Shown here: piece by piece, positions 26,162 through 35,365 of the stretch
How positions within the stretch are numbered: the first letter of the stretch is position 1
Layout of the letters: every line of letters begins with the position of its first letter
NCBI GenBank assembly: GCA_937925815.1
Contig: CALAMQ010000031.1
Span: forward strand, 1 to 54,654
Direction of reading: 5' to 3'
DNA: 54,654 bases
Source: an uncultured Granulosicoccaceae bacterium
Lineage (GTDB): Bacteria > Pseudomonadota > Gammaproteobacteria > CALCKW01
Program-made: the position numbers and the translations under genes
Notes under the pieces: model-generated
The model's database searches: none
What the model saw: the letters and a program-made list of their open reading frames with translations, nothing else
What the model was told of the DNA's origin: nothing

Positions 26162-28423
26162 TCAGACCGGCAACGACTCTGTGTCGTAGGCAAAACTCAG
26201 CGCACTGTCGTTGCCAACCGACACTTTCACGGTGCCGCCTTTGGCGAGCTGGCCAAACAGAATCTCGTCGGCGAGCGGGCGCTTGATTTTCTCTTGAATC
26301 ACACGTCGCATTGGGCGAGCACCCATCTTCGGATCGAAGCCGTGCTCGGCCAGCCACGCGCGCGCTGACTCGTCAATGATCAGCTGAATCTGCTTCTCGG
26401 CAAGCTGGCTCTCAAGCTCAATCACGAACTTGTCAACCACGCTGGTGATGACCTTCGCATCGAGCGCATCGAACTGCACAATCGCGTCGAGGCGGTTACG
26501 AAATTCCGGCGTGAAGGTGCGGTTGATCGCTTCCATCCCGTCGGTGGTGTGGTCTTGCTCGACAAAGCCAAGCGTGCGTCGGCTGATTGATTCCGCGCCG
26601 GCGTTGGTGGTCATAACCAAAATCACATTGCGAAAATCCGCTTTGCGCCCGTTGTTGTCCGTCAAGGTGCCGTGATCCATGACTTGCAGCAACAAGTTGA
26701 ACACTTCTGGGTGAGCCTTCTCGATTTCATCGAGCAACACCACCGCGTGCGGGTTCTTGAGCACAGCGTCAGTCAACAGACCCCCCTGATCAAAACCAAC
26801 GTATCCTGGCGGCGCGCCGATCAGGCGAGACACCGTGTGGCGCTCCATGTACTCAGACATGTCAAAGCGCACCAGCTCAATTCCCATCACTTGTGACAGC
26901 TGACGGGTGACTTCAGTCTTGCCAACGCCCGTTGGGCCGGCAAAGAGAAAGCTGCCAATGGGTTTGTCAGCCACGCCGAGACCTGAGCGCGCCATCTTGA
27001 TTGATGTCGCCAGGGTGTCGATGGCATTGTCCTGACCGTACACCAGCAGCTTGAGATCGCGTTCTAGTGAGCGCAGCTTGTCGAGGTCTGTGCTCGACAC
27101 GTTTTTCTCTGGGATGCGCGCCATCTTCGCAACGATGGATTCGACATCCGCCTGACTGATTTTCTTCTTCCGCTTGGACGCTGGCTGCAAGCGGCGGTTA
27201 GCGCCTGCTTCGTCTATGACATCAATGGCCTTATCAGGCAAAAAGCGGTCATTGATGTACCGGTCTGACAGTTCCGCGGCCGTGCGCAACGCGTCATTGG
27301 TGTATGTCACGTCGTGGAAAGACTCGAAATTGGGTTTGAGTCCCTTGAGGATGTTGAAAGTCTCTTCAACGCTCGGCTCGGGCACGTCGATCTTTTGGAA
27401 GCGGCGAGCCAGCGCTTTGTCTTTCTCGAAGATTCCACGAAATTCTTGGTAAGTGGTTGAGCCCATGCATTTGAGCTCGCCCGTTGCCAGCATCGGCTTG
27501 ATCAGGTTGGACGCGTCCATCACGCCACCCGAAGCCGCACCGGCACCGATAATGGTGTGGATTTCGTCGATAAACAGCACCGCACCTGGCTCTTGCTTGA
27601 TTTGCGACAAAATGCTTTTCAAGCGCTTCTCGAAGTCACCGCGGTACTTGGTGCCTGCGACAAGTGCGCCGAGGTCCAGTGAGTAAATCACTGAATCGTT
27701 AAGCACTTCAGGCACGTCTTTATCGACAATTTTCTTCGCCAACCCTTCGGCAATGGCGGTCTTGCCAACGCCGGCTTCACCGACCAGCAGCGGGTTGTTC
27801 TTGCGACGGCGACACAGCACTTGCACCGCGCGCTCAATTTCGTGATCACGTCCAATCAGTGGGTCAATTTGACCTTCGGCCGCGCGTTCATTGAGATTTG
27901 TCGCGTATTTTTGCAGCGGCTTTTCAGCCTGGACTTCATCCGTGTTGCCGTCGTTGACCGTTGAGTCTTCATCGTCCGATTCTTCGTCGCGCGACTTCGA
28001 GATGCCGTGCGAGATGAAATTGACAACGTCGAGGCGCGAGATATTCTGCTTACCGAGGAGATAGACACTGTGGCTGTCCTGCTCCCCAAAAACCGCGACC
28101 AACACGTTCTCGCCACTGACTTCTTTCTTGCCAGAAGACTGGACGTGAAACACCGCGCGTTGCAACACACGTTGGAAACCGAGCGTTGGCTGGGTGTCAC
28201 GGGTATCGCTCTCGTCGAGCAACGGCGTATTTTTCTCAATGTAACTGCGCAGCTCTTCGCGCAATTCTTCGACGTGTCCACCGCAAGCGCGAATCACTTC
28301 GGCGGCTTGGGCGTTATCGACCAGCGCCAGCATCAAGTGCTCTACGGTCATGAACTCATAGCGCTGATCACGCGCCTTGCGAAACGCCCCATTCAGTGTT
28401 TCTTCGAGTTCTTTGCTTAGCAT
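26162..28423 (-). CDS. clpA: ATP-dependent Clp protease ATP-binding subunit ClpA
   Basis: The 753-residue Hsp100 unfoldase feeds substrates to ClpP. The N-domain (about 1-145) has the family's two repeats. The first AAA+ module has Walker A G-E-A-G-V-G-K-T (about 214-221) and Walker B F-I-D-E-I-H. The second has G-P-T-G-V-G-K-T (about 493-500) and L-L-D-E-I-E-K. An acidic linker (about 150-170) follows the N-domain. Length and the adjacent clpS identify ClpA rather than ClpB, which has a long middle coiled coil that is absent here. The ATG start lies 43 bases after the clpS stop, so clpS-clpA form one unit. Confidence 0.97.
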   Translation of the reverse strand: MLSKELEETLNGAFRKARDQRYEFMTVEHLMLALVDNAQAAEVIRACGGHVEELREELRSYIEKNTPLLDESDTRDTQPTLGFQRVLQRAVFHVQSSGKKEVSGENVLVAVFGEQDSHSVYLLGKQNISRLDVVNFISHGISKSRDEESDDEDSTVNDGNTDEVQAEKPLQKYATNLNERAAEGQIDPLIGRDHEIERAVQVLCRRRKNNPLLVGEAGVGKTAIAEGLAKKIVDKDVPEVLNDSVIYSLDLGALVAGTKYRGDFEKRLKSILSQIKQEPGAVLFIDEIHTIIGAGAASGGVMDASNLIKPMLATGELKCMGSTTYQEFRGIFEKDKALARRFQKIDVPEPSVEETFNILKGLKPNFESFHDVTYTNDALRTAAELSDRYINDRFLPDKAIDVIDEAGANRRLQPASKRKKKISQADVESIVAKMARIPEKNVSSTDLDKLRSLERDLKLLVYGQDNAIDTLATSIKMARSGLGVADKPIGSFLFAGPTGVGKTEVTRQLSQVMGIELVRFDMSEYMERHTVSRLIGAPPGYVGFDQGGLLTDAVLKNPHAVVLLDEIEKAHPEVFNLLLQVMDHGTLTDNNGRKADFRNVILVMTTNAGAESISRRTLGFVEQDHTTDGMEAINRTFTPEFRNRLDAIVQFDALDAKVITSVVDKFVIELESQLAEKQIQLIIDESARAWLAEHGFDPKMGARPMRRVIQEKIKRPLADEILFGQLAKGGTVKVSVGNDSALSFAYDTESLPV

Positions 28424-28466
28424 GGTCGACCTCTATTTTCGGTGTTATCGCTGACGCCGTCGCACA

Positions 28467-28787
28467 TCAGGTTTCTTCCATCTGGCACAACAGCGGGTGC
28501 TGGTTATTCCGCGAGAATTGGTTGACAAGCGTGACCTTTGTCTCAGCCACATCACGTGGGTATACGCCACAAACCCCTTTTCCACGGCGGTGCACGTGCA
28601 ACATGACTTCGGTTGCCGAATCGCGGTCCATCTTAAAAAACGTCTCCAGAACCGCAACGACGAATTCCATTGGCGTGTAATCGTCATTGACGATCACCAC
28701 TTGGTACAAAGGTGGCGGCTTTAGAGCCGGTTTCGCCTCTTCTGTCGCGACACCGTTGTTGTCGTCTGATTCTTCGCGCCTAGCCAT
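28467..28787 (-). CDS. clpS: ClpA adaptor protein ClpS
   Basis: The product is 106 residues from the ATG at 28787; a reading to 28853 adds unconserved residues. ClpS delivers N-degron substrates to ClpAP. The core [19 protein letters not shown] shows the N-D-D-Y-T-P-M-E-F motif that lines the N-degron pocket. The H-x-x-G motif region reads [10 protein letters not shown]. The ~30-residue acidic, flexible N-terminal extension needed to contact ClpA is present. It is immediately upstream of clpA. Confidence 0.97.
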   Translation of the reverse strand: MARREESDDNNGVATEEAKPALKPPPLYQVVIVNDDYTPMEFVVAVLETFFKMDRDSATEVMLHVHRRGKGVCGVYPRDVAETKVTLVNQFSRNNQHPLLCQMEET

Positions 28788-29001
28788 ACTCGCGTTCCAA
28801 CTCTCAAGGCTCAGATAGCAGTTAACATGCCGCGCGAATGCGCTGACACCCACGGACAGCCCAATGGAATTGGGCTGTCCTGTACAGAGTATAGGTGGGG
28901 GACTAAAAGCGGCAATTCAATGCCAGTGCGGACATCCGGCGGGCAAGTCGAGCCACCTCCACAGTGTTATGCTGATTGGCGCACTGTCCAAGAGTTCAAA
29001 C

Positions 29002-30150
29002 GTGACGTCAGCCTATACCCTGGTCAACAGCCAGGCCCAAGTCGAGGACTTGGTTTTACGCATAAACGCCGAACCGTGGGTGGCGGTGGACACCGAGTTC
29101 ATGCGTGAGAGTACCTACTACCCAAAACTCTGCCTGTTGCAAATCGGCACAGAGCATTGGTGCGATTTGGTTGATCCACTAGCCGACATCGAGCTCGAGT
29201 CGCTCTGGCTTGCGCTCTACCGGCCAACGTTGTGCAAAGTGTTTCACGCAGCCGATCAAGATCTCGAGATTTTCACGCAATTGCGCGGTGCGCCGCCGCC
29301 GAATCTCTTTGACACCCAAGTGGCGGCGCCACTGCTCGGACACGACGAAGGCATGGGCTACGCCCGCTTGGTTGACGCCGTGACCGGGGTGTCACTCAGC
29401 AAAGATCAAACGCGTGCCGACTGGTCAGCCAGACCGCTATCCGAGGCCGCGCTGCGCTACGCTGCTGACGATGTCATTCACCTGTCAACGATCTACCCCA
29501 GACTGACACGAGAGCTGAAACGCCTACAGCGCGATGCGTGGCTGGAGGCTGATTGGGCCAAACTCGAGAACCCAGCGCAATACACCCGCGACCCAGACAG
29601 CGTCGGCGCCCGCCTCAAAGGGTTAGACCGTTTGACACCCGCGCAGCAGGCGCGTGCGCAGCGGCTGGCCACCTGGCGTGAACGCGAGGCCCAATTGCGC
29701 AATCAACCCAAGGGCTGGTTGATCAATGACAGTGCGTTACTGCTGGTGGCGCGTCGAAACCCCACTGACCGCAGCGCACTGAAGAGCATTAGGGATCTCA
29801 AACCGGCTGTGTTTTCAGCGCACGCCGACGCCATACTCCAGACCTTGGCAAATGCGCCCGCAGAACCCGAATACGCTATTCGCTCACGCCCAAAGCGGAA
29901 CAAAGACCAGCACCGCCGCCCGCTTTTGGATGCGCTGAGTGCGCAAGTTGCGTTGATTGCAGCTGAGCAAGCGATTCACCCAGACGCGCTCGCCTCACGC
30001 GCCTTGCTCGATCACTGGCTGGACGCCCCCGATCAAGCCTTCACACCCGCTTGGCGCAACCACTTGCTGTTTGATCAACTCAACGCCTTTGTCGCAGGCC
30101 AAGCAGTCATGCGGGTGAACGAGGGTCGTCTGGTGTTGGAGCCCCGCTGA
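29002..30150 (+). CDS. rnd: Ribonuclease D
   Basis: The product is about 382 residues from a GTG at 29002, which has AAGAG upstream; the ATG at 28969 is less likely. It is a 3'-5' exoribonuclease in tRNA and small-RNA 3' maturation. The DEDDy active site is visible: V-D-T-E-F (motif I), H-A-A-D-Q-D (motif II) and Y-A-A-D-D-V (motif III). C-terminal HRDC domains follow, with R-N-Q-P-K-G-W-L-I-N-D within the first. Length fits E. coli RNase D (375). A TTATGCT -10-like sequence at about 28967-28973 would put transcription just upstream of the GTG. It is divergent from clpS. Confidence 0.93.
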   Translation: MTSAYTLVNSQAQVEDLVLRINAEPWVAVDTEFMRESTYYPKLCLLQIGTEHWCDLVDPLADIELESLWLALYRPTLCKVFHAADQDLEIFTQLRGAPPPNLFDTQVAAPLLGHDEGMGYARLVDAVTGVSLSKDQTRADWSARPLSEAALRYAADDVIHLSTIYPRLTRELKRLQRDAWLEADWAKLENPAQYTRDPDSVGARLKGLDRLTPAQQARAQRLATWREREAQLRNQPKGWLINDSALLLVARRNPTDRSALKSIRDLKPAVFSAHADAILQTLANAPAEPEYAIRSRPKRNKDQHRRPLLDALSAQVALIAAEQAIHPDALASRALLDHWLDAPDQAFTPAWRNHLLFDQLNAFVAGQAVMRVNEGRLVLEPR

Positions 30151-30178
30151 GCAGGTGTACCGATGTGGCGCGAGGCCG

Positions 30179-30448
30179 CTAAAGTGTCAGACTCAGGCCA
30201 CCTGCAGCCACTGCCGCGACGAGCGTCATTGCCGCCAGAGCAGACCACTGCCGCGCGCGGCGGTGGCCAGCGGCCTCCGGCAATTGGGCATGTGGCAAGC
30301 TGAAGGCACCAAATTCAACGCCGAGCAACATGCCCTCCGAGGAGCGGTTGAAATCAGCCCGTGCACGCAAGCTGCGCCAGCTCGCGTAGACCCCAATTAC
30401 CGCCAACAGGGCGGCGAGGCCCAGCAACACAATACGTAAATCAACCAT
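30179..30448 (-). CDS. Small two-helix membrane protein of unknown function
   Basis: The product is 89 residues from the ATG at 30448 (a GTG at 30469 is possible). Two hydrophobic helices, about residues 4-21 (L-R-I-V-L-L-G-L-A-A-L-L) and 66-87 (A-A-M-T-L-V-A-A-V-A-A-G-G), flank a ~40-residue polar loop with S-S-E-G-M-L-L-G-V-E-F-G-A-F. I do not recognise a family. It is convergent with rnd and divergent from gpt, with no operon partner. It is accepted as real because it fills an otherwise empty gap and has a membrane-protein composition, not shadow-like codons. Confidence 0.5.
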   Translation of the reverse strand: MVDLRIVLLGLAALLAVIGVYASWRSLRARADFNRSSEGMLLGVEFGAFSLPHAQLPEAAGHRRARQWSALAAMTLVAAVAAGGLSLTL

Positions 30449-30610
30449 GGTCAATTGCCCCGCCGACACTCAAAGTAGATACGGCACACTACCGCTGCGA
30501 TCGGGGGTGGTTTGTGCGCCACATCTCAATTTTGCGCGGGCGGCAGTGCGACTTGCTAAGATCGCGGTTTAATCCACCACGCGGCATTGCGCCTCACGCG
30601 CCGTCACAGT

Positions 30611-31099
30611 ATGAAACGCCATAAACACTTTTATGTCTCCTGGGAAGAACTCCACCGCGACACCCGCACCCTCGCCGCCAGGCTTTTGCCGGCCACGCAA
30701 TGGCGTGGTGTGATCGCGATTTCGCGAGGTGGTTTGATCCCGGCGGCGATCATCGCGCGTGAGCTCAACCTGCGCCTGGTGGACACCATTTGTGTTGCAA
30801 GCTACGAGAACAAAGATCAGGGAGACATCACCCTGCTCAAAGGCGTCATCGGAGACCACGACGGTGACGGTATGTTGTTGGTTGACGACCTCGTTGACAC
30901 CGGTGCCACAGCCACGTTCGTGCGCAACCTCGTCCCCAAAGCCCGCTTTGTCACGGTGTATGCGAAACCGGCTGGGCGCGATACGGTGGATGATTTCATC
31001 GAAGAGGTCGCACAAGACACGTGGATCAATTTCCCATGGGACATGGCGCTTGAGCGCAACGTGCCACTGGTTGACCAAGCGGCGGAGTCGCGCGAGTGA
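30611..31099 (+). CDS. gpt: Xanthine-guanine phosphoribosyltransferase
   Basis: The product is 162 residues from the ATG at 30611. It salvages guanine and xanthine to GMP and XMP with PRPP. The PRPP loop M-L-L-V-D-D-L-V-D-T-G-A-T-A is at about 88-101, I-S-R-G-G-L-I-P-A-A at about 37-46, and the purine-site/C-terminal segment D-T-W-I-N-F-P-W-D-M is E. coli Gpt-like. It is the first gene of an overlapping run: its stop overlaps the GTG of the P-loop ATPase gene by four bases. A weak promoter candidate lies upstream (TAAGAT at 30557-30562). Confidence 0.93.
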   Translation: MKRHKHFYVSWEELHRDTRTLAARLLPATQWRGVIAISRGGLIPAAIIARELNLRLVDTICVASYENKDQGDITLLKGVIGDHDGDGMLLVDDLVDTGATATFVRNLVPKARFVTVYAKPAGRDTVDDFIEEVAQDTWINFPWDMALERNVPLVDQAAESRE

Positions 31100-31956
31100 C
31101 TGCCGTCGGCGCACAGGGCGCAAAACACTTTTTAGACAACCCCAACAAACGGGTCACACTGCTCGGAATGTCCGGGGTTGGCAAAAGTACCTTGGCCAAG
31201 CGTTTGCCGAGCGACAGTTGGTTCCACTACTCGGGCGACTACCGCATCGGCACCCACTACCTCGAGGAAGCCATCCTCGACAACATCAATGCGCAGTGCA
31301 TGGAAGTCCCTTTCGTGCGCGAATTGTTGCGCACGGATTCCATTTATATTCGCAGCAATTTAACCATCGACAACCTCGCGCCTTTGTCGACCTACCTCGG
31401 CAAGCTTGGTGACCCCACCCACGGTGGCCTGCCGCTGCCAGAATTTAGGCACCGCCAAGCGCTGCACCACGACGCTGAAGTCAAAGCACTACACGACGTG
31501 CCCAAATTCATCGAAAAGGCGGCCAGACTCTACGACTTACCGCACTTTTTAATCGACGCCGGTGGCAGTTTGTGCGAACTCAGCGACCCAAGCGTGATGC
31601 AATGCCTCGCGGCGCACAGCGTGATTCTGTACATCCGAACCACAGAATCAGATGAAAATGAATTGGTCAAACGCGCACAATTGTCGCCAAAGCCGCTCTA
31701 CTACCGTCCGGATTTTTTGATCAGTCACCTGCAAACCTACATGGCTGATTGCAACTATCAATACGTCGCCGAGATCCACCCAGATGATTTCGTGCGTTGG
31801 GTGTTTCCACAGCTGTTCGCCTCTCGCCTGCCGCGCTATGAGCAGATTGCAGAAGAGTACGGCGTGAGCGTGACGACAACCGAATTGCACGGTGTTAGAG
31901 ACGAGAGAGACTTCGTGCAGCTGGTCGCCGACGCAATCGACCGACGGGAGTGCTGA
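31096..31956 (+). CDS. P-loop ATPase/kinase-like protein of unknown function
   Basis: The product is 286 residues starting at a GTG that overlaps the gpt stop (GTGA). Walker A is G-M-S-G-V-G-K-S (24-31), inside R-V-T-L-L-G-M-S like shikimate- or gluconate-kinase-type small-molecule kinases. A likely Walker B-like strand is F-L-I-D-A-G-G-S near residue 152. A 'lid'-rich basic segment, K-R-A-Q-L-S-P-K-P-L-Y-Y-R-P, follows. It is soluble with no signal. The metA ATG comes one base after its stop, so it is embedded in a gpt-metA operon. A role in nucleotide or methionine metabolism is suggested only by context. Confidence 0.75.
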   Translation: MTAVGAQGAKHFLDNPNKRVTLLGMSGVGKSTLAKRLPSDSWFHYSGDYRIGTHYLEEAILDNINAQCMEVPFVRELLRTDSIYIRSNLTIDNLAPLSTYLGKLGDPTHGGLPLPEFRHRQALHHDAEVKALHDVPKFIEKAARLYDLPHFLIDAGGSLCELSDPSVMQCLAAHSVILYIRTTESDENELVKRAQLSPKPLYYRPDFLISHLQTYMADCNYQYVAEIHPDDFVRWVFPQLFASRLPRYEQIAEEYGVSVTTTELHGVRDERDFVQLVADAIDRREC

Positions 31957-31957
31957 G

Positions 31958-33022
31958 ATGCCACTTGTCGCACACAACGAACTGCCCACTTTTGCGCGCT
32001 TGCGGGACGAGGGCTGCGACGTGCTCAGCCGCGACAACGCGAGTAGACAAGACATACGCGCGTTACACATTGGCTTGCTCAACATGATGCCCGACGCGGC
32101 GATTGAAGCGACTGAGCGCCAATTCTTGCGGCTGATTGACCGTGCAAACCGCGTGGTGCAAATCACCATTCATCCGTTCACTGTGAACGCGCTCGCGCGC
32201 GGCGAACAAGCGCGCGAGCACATCGCTCGCCACTACGAGAGCTTTGACCAGGTGCGCGAGCACGGGCTGGACGCGCTGATCCTGACCGGTGCAAACGTCA
32301 CCCAGCCGGCACTTGAGAATGAAGACTTCTGGCCCGAGCTCGCCGAGGTCACGGATTGGGCCGCCGAGCATGTGACCTCCACATTGTGCTCTTGTCTCGC
32401 AAGTCACGCCGTGTGGCAGCACCGATTTGGCATCAAGCGAACCAACCTTGCACAAAAGTGTTGGGGCGTGTTTGATCACAGACCGATCGACGCCACGCAC
32501 CCACTCGCGCAAAACATCAACTCACGCTTTGAGGTGCCGCACTCGCGTTTTAACAATGTCTCGCGTGAAGAGCTCGAGGACCGCGGCATTCGCGTGCTGA
32601 CCCAGAGCGAAGAAGCAGGCGTTTTAACAGCTGTGAGCCCCGACGGTTTTCGTTTCGTGTTTATGCAAGGGCACCCAGAGTACGATACCAATAGCTTGCT
32701 CAAAGAGTACAAGCGCGAGTTGCAGCGGTTTTACGACGGTCACATAAACACGCCACCGCCATTCGTGCGCAACTACTTTGACCGGCGCAGCGAAGCCATC
32801 CTGCGCGAACACATCGAAGAACTCGCCGCCGCCCGCGATCACGCCGAGCCACGCCCACCCTTCCCCGAACACTTAATTGAGCCGCAGCTCGACAATGTGT
32901 GGCGCGACACGGCCAAAGCCATGGTCAGCACATGGATTGGCAAGGTCTATCAGCTGACCCATGTTGATCCTCGTAAACCGTTCCAAGACGGTGTCAACCC
33001 GGACAACCCGCTCGGGCTGTGA
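31958..33022 (+). CDS. metA: Homoserine O-acyltransferase, MetA family
   Basis: The product is 354 residues from an ATG with GGGAG nine bases upstream. It acylates homoserine in the first committed step of methionine synthesis. The Cys-His-Glu triad is Cys146 in T-S-T-L-C-S-C-L-A-S-H, His239 and Glu241 in G-H-P-E-Y-D; the P-H-S-R motif is at 194-197. The acyl-CoA specificity position, Gly in E. coli succinyltransferase and Glu in acetyltransferases, appears to be Thr115 here (L-T-G-A-N-V-T). Whether it uses succinyl- or acetyl-CoA therefore cannot be read off. It is a divergent member overall, with a long C-terminal tail. Confidence 0.9.
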   Translation: MPLVAHNELPTFARLRDEGCDVLSRDNASRQDIRALHIGLLNMMPDAAIEATERQFLRLIDRANRVVQITIHPFTVNALARGEQAREHIARHYESFDQVREHGLDALILTGANVTQPALENEDFWPELAEVTDWAAEHVTSTLCSCLASHAVWQHRFGIKRTNLAQKCWGVFDHRPIDATHPLAQNINSRFEVPHSRFNNVSREELEDRGIRVLTQSEEAGVLTAVSPDGFRFVFMQGHPEYDTNSLLKEYKRELQRFYDGHINTPPPFVRNYFDRRSEAILREHIEELAAARDHAEPRPPFPEHLIEPQLDNVWRDTAKAMVSTWIGKVYQLTHVDPRKPFQDGVNPDNPLGL

Positions 33023-33036
33023 CGGCAATCAAGGCG

Positions 33037-33915
33037 TCACCCCGAGGCAAATAGCTGCCGCAGCCAATCGCCAACGCTCGGCCGCTCGTCGCAATTGAGC
33101 ACAAATTCTTGGCCACGCGGCGTGACATGCAATTCACAGTGATCTTCTGCCACACGCCACCGCTTTTCACTGGTGTGGTAACTCAAGCAATCTGTCCCGT
33201 TGAGGACCGCGCGTGGCGCGAACGCGCGCGGCAGTCGCCAGTGACTGCGGCTCCGACCAGGCGCCGTCAGTACGCGCGATTTTGCGATCTGTGGCCAATG
33301 ACCACCGCCAGACAATGGCTGATCCACGCCATCGAGCGCCAAGCATTCGCTCGCAATATACAAGCTGTTGCCACCGCGAAAAGTCCGCTGGCAGTGAACA
33401 TGTGAAAGCCAAGGCTCTGCGGGTTGTGCCTGCAAGAGATCAACCACCTTCCCCACTTGTAGCCAACCAAAAATCACGTGCTGATCCGGGGAGCCAGGCA
33501 CGTAACGCCAACGCCGCCTGTGCCGCTCAACCTGCCTGAACCAACCAAAAAACACAAACAAGTCGCCCACGCCGACGCTGTGCTTTTGCAGATGACCAAG
33601 CGCTGACGCCGCCTGACCAAAGGCCGGTCGCCAGCCTGGCAAGCGAGTACTCAAGCCGGCGTCAAGGTCTGGATCGAGGTGCGCGCGATCCCGCCTAGAT
33701 AGGCGAGGCGCAAGGTGATCAACTAGCGTTGCAATGCTCGGCGTCGCCAGCTCGTTTCCAACGACTCCTGCGGACGCACGACCTAGATCGCGATAACGCA
33801 AGGGTGCATGGGCGTCTGGGATTGGCAGCGATATCAAGCGGCCATCAGGCAGAATCGGACTGGCAACGCCGCCGGCAGAACTGTCAAAACCCTTGCGGCT
33901 GAATACCAATTTCAC
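33037..33915 (-). CDS. Nucleotide-modification-associated domain 3 (Nmad3) protein
   Basis: The product is 292 residues from a GTG at 33915 that overlaps the HAD gene stop by four bases. The N-terminus (V/M-K-L-V-F-S-R-K-G-F-D-S-S-A-G-G) with S-P-I-L-P-D-G-R-L-I-S-L-P-I-P-D is the Nmad3 hallmark. F-F-G-W-F-R and the central H-V-I-F-G-W-L-Q-V-G also fit my memory of the family. Nmad3 proteins were proposed from comparative genomics to act in nucleic-acid base modification; no biochemical activity is known to me. It is the last gene of a thioesterase-HAD-Nmad3 operon, with no DNA methyltransferase or restriction gene in view. Confidence 0.75.
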   Translation of the reverse strand: MKLVFSRKGFDSSAGGVASPILPDGRLISLPIPDAHAPLRYRDLGRASAGVVGNELATPSIATLVDHLAPRLSRRDRAHLDPDLDAGLSTRLPGWRPAFGQAASALGHLQKHSVGVGDLFVFFGWFRQVERHRRRWRYVPGSPDQHVIFGWLQVGKVVDLLQAQPAEPWLSHVHCQRTFRGGNSLYIASECLALDGVDQPLSGGGHWPQIAKSRVLTAPGRSRSHWRLPRAFAPRAVLNGTDCLSYHTSEKRWRVAEDHCELHVTPRGQEFVLNCDERPSVGDWLRQLFASG

Positions 33916-34607
33916 GCGGTGTCGAGCGTTGGCAACAAGTCTGGAAGTTGATCGAGGGTGCTTATTTGAGTCACAGCCTGTGCGCCCAGGCGCTCAGCGG
34001 GCTGCCCAGCACGGTTGATCCAAACGCTGCGGTAGCCAAATTGGGCGGCACCGGCCACGTCCCACGCATTCGAGGATAAGAAGCAAACCTCACTCGCGTC
34101 GACACCCATGCGGTCACAGCCGAGTTGGTAGACTGACGGTGTCGGCTTAAAACACCGCAGTGATTCAACGGTGACTATGTCATCGAGCACATCGCGCAGT
34201 GCTGACCCATCCACCGCCGCATCCAACCAGCATTGCGTGCCATTGGACAAAATGCCGGTCCGCCAGCCGCGAGATTTCAGAGTTGCAAGCGTGCCCGCAA
34301 CTTCTGCGTATGCGGACAGCGTAGTGTAGGCATCGAGTAGCGCACCGCGCAACGCGGCGCTATCGGGCTGCGGGAAGCGCTCGAGGGCGTAGTCGAGCGC
34401 ATCGGCGGTCACCACTTCAAAGTCCACGTAATCCTGCATCAGACTGCGCAACCAGGTGTACTCGAGCTGTTTTTGTCGCCAGAGCGCAGAGAGCTGGTCT
34501 GCTTGCTGGTCCATCCGAGGACGCAGGCACGCCACCGCTGAATGCACGTCGAACAATGTGCCGTAAGCGTCAAACAAGCACACACGTGTTGCACGGAGCT
34601 GATTCAT
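33912..34607 (-). CDS. Haloacid dehalogenase type II-like HAD hydrolase
   Basis: The product is 231 residues. The HAD motifs fit (S)-2-haloacid dehalogenases: nucleophile Asp13 in L-F-D-A-Y-G-T-L-F-D, motif II L-S-N-G-T, motif III Lys in C-F-K-P, and motif IV S-S-N-A-W-D. The cap contains R-Q-K-Q-L-E-Y-T-W-L-R, which matches the dehalogenase cap. Many proteins with these motifs act on other small substrates, so dehalogenation is not assured. It starts three bases after the thioesterase gene stop and overlaps the Nmad3 gene, so all three are surely co-transcribed. Confidence 0.85.
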   Translation of the reverse strand: MNQLRATRVCLFDAYGTLFDVHSAVACLRPRMDQQADQLSALWRQKQLEYTWLRSLMQDYVDFEVVTADALDYALERFPQPDSAALRGALLDAYTTLSAYAEVAGTLATLKSRGWRTGILSNGTQCWLDAAVDGSALRDVLDDIVTVESLRCFKPTPSVYQLGCDRMGVDASEVCFLSSNAWDVAGAAQFGYRSVWINRAGQPAERLGAQAVTQISTLDQLPDLLPTLDTA

Positions 34608-34610
34608 AAT

Positions 34611-35033
34611 TTATCCCAGCTGAGGTGGCACAGAATAGGTGCCAGTTGCGTGGGCGACGACGACCTCGTCCGAGGCAGATGACAGCGTCACTTCACCGAC
34701 AACCAGCCTGCGCCCAACTTTTAATGGCCGAGCAACCGCAATCAGGTCACTCGGCGCAGGTTTTCGCAGAAAATTGATGTTGAGGTTGGTGGTCACCGCC
34801 AGCGGTTGAAGGCCGACCTCTGACAACACCATAAGATAAAGCGCTGCATCAGCCAGTGCCATCATCGTCGGTCCGCTGAGTGTCCCCCCAGGTCGGAGTG
34901 AATCTGAGCGATAGGGAGCGCGTAGAGCGACACGTCCAGCAACCAAGGACTCGACCACGAGACCCATGGACGCGGCGACCGGCAGCTCGGCTTCAATCAG
35001 TTCGATGAAGGTGGATTCGTCGATTTTGCTCAC
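34611..35033 (-). CDS. PaaI-like hotdog-fold thioesterase
   Basis: The product is about 140 residues if translation starts at the GTG at 35033 (M-S-K-I-D-E-S-T-F-I-E-L-I-E-A-E-L). The frame stays open to 35315, so an N-terminal extension cannot be excluded, and no strong ribosome site is seen. The hotdog core includes R-P-G-G-T-L-S-G-P-T-M-M-A-L-A-D-A-A, the PaaI/YigI catalytic-helix motif, and T-T-N-L-N-I-N-F-L-R-K. These enzymes hydrolyse acyl-CoA thioesters. It leads a three-gene operon with the HAD hydrolase and Nmad3 genes and is divergent from the VpsR-like regulator. Confidence 0.8.
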   Translation of the reverse strand: MSKIDESTFIELIEAELPVAASMGLVVESLVAGRVALRAPYRSDSLRPGGTLSGPTMMALADAALYLMVLSEVGLQPLAVTTNLNINFLRKPAPSDLIAVARPLKVGRRLVVGEVTLSSASDEVVVAHATGTYSVPPQLG

Positions 35034-35365
35034 AGTATCAACCGGTGTGGCTCCGGCGAATTGTGCCACAGCCGGTGCACCGTGATTTCTGCTGCTGCTA
35101 ATCCTCCGACACATCTGGGCCCCAACTGACATGAAATTGTGACAGCGCCCACACACTTGCGTTAGCAGACTACCGATATACAGCCTGCAACCGTAGTATC
35201 CAAAATCACATGCTCGCTGAGTAGTCGAGAACCGATTCGGCTGCCGCCTGCGTGAGAGTGGGATTTCGTGCACCGCCAAGGCGGATTCATGACCAGCTTG
35301 AAACGGTGGGCGCAACAGCCTTAATCAGCACCCGCGCCCTGACGACATATTTTGAGATACAGCGC
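35034..35365. other. Divergent intergenic region, thioesterase operon / VpsR-like gene
   Basis: These 332 bases between two divergent starts hold no gene I can support. Part may encode an N-terminal extension of the thioesterase, whose frame is open to 35315. It presumably carries both promoters, but I see no convincing -35/-10 pair, operator palindrome or terminator. Confidence 0.5.
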
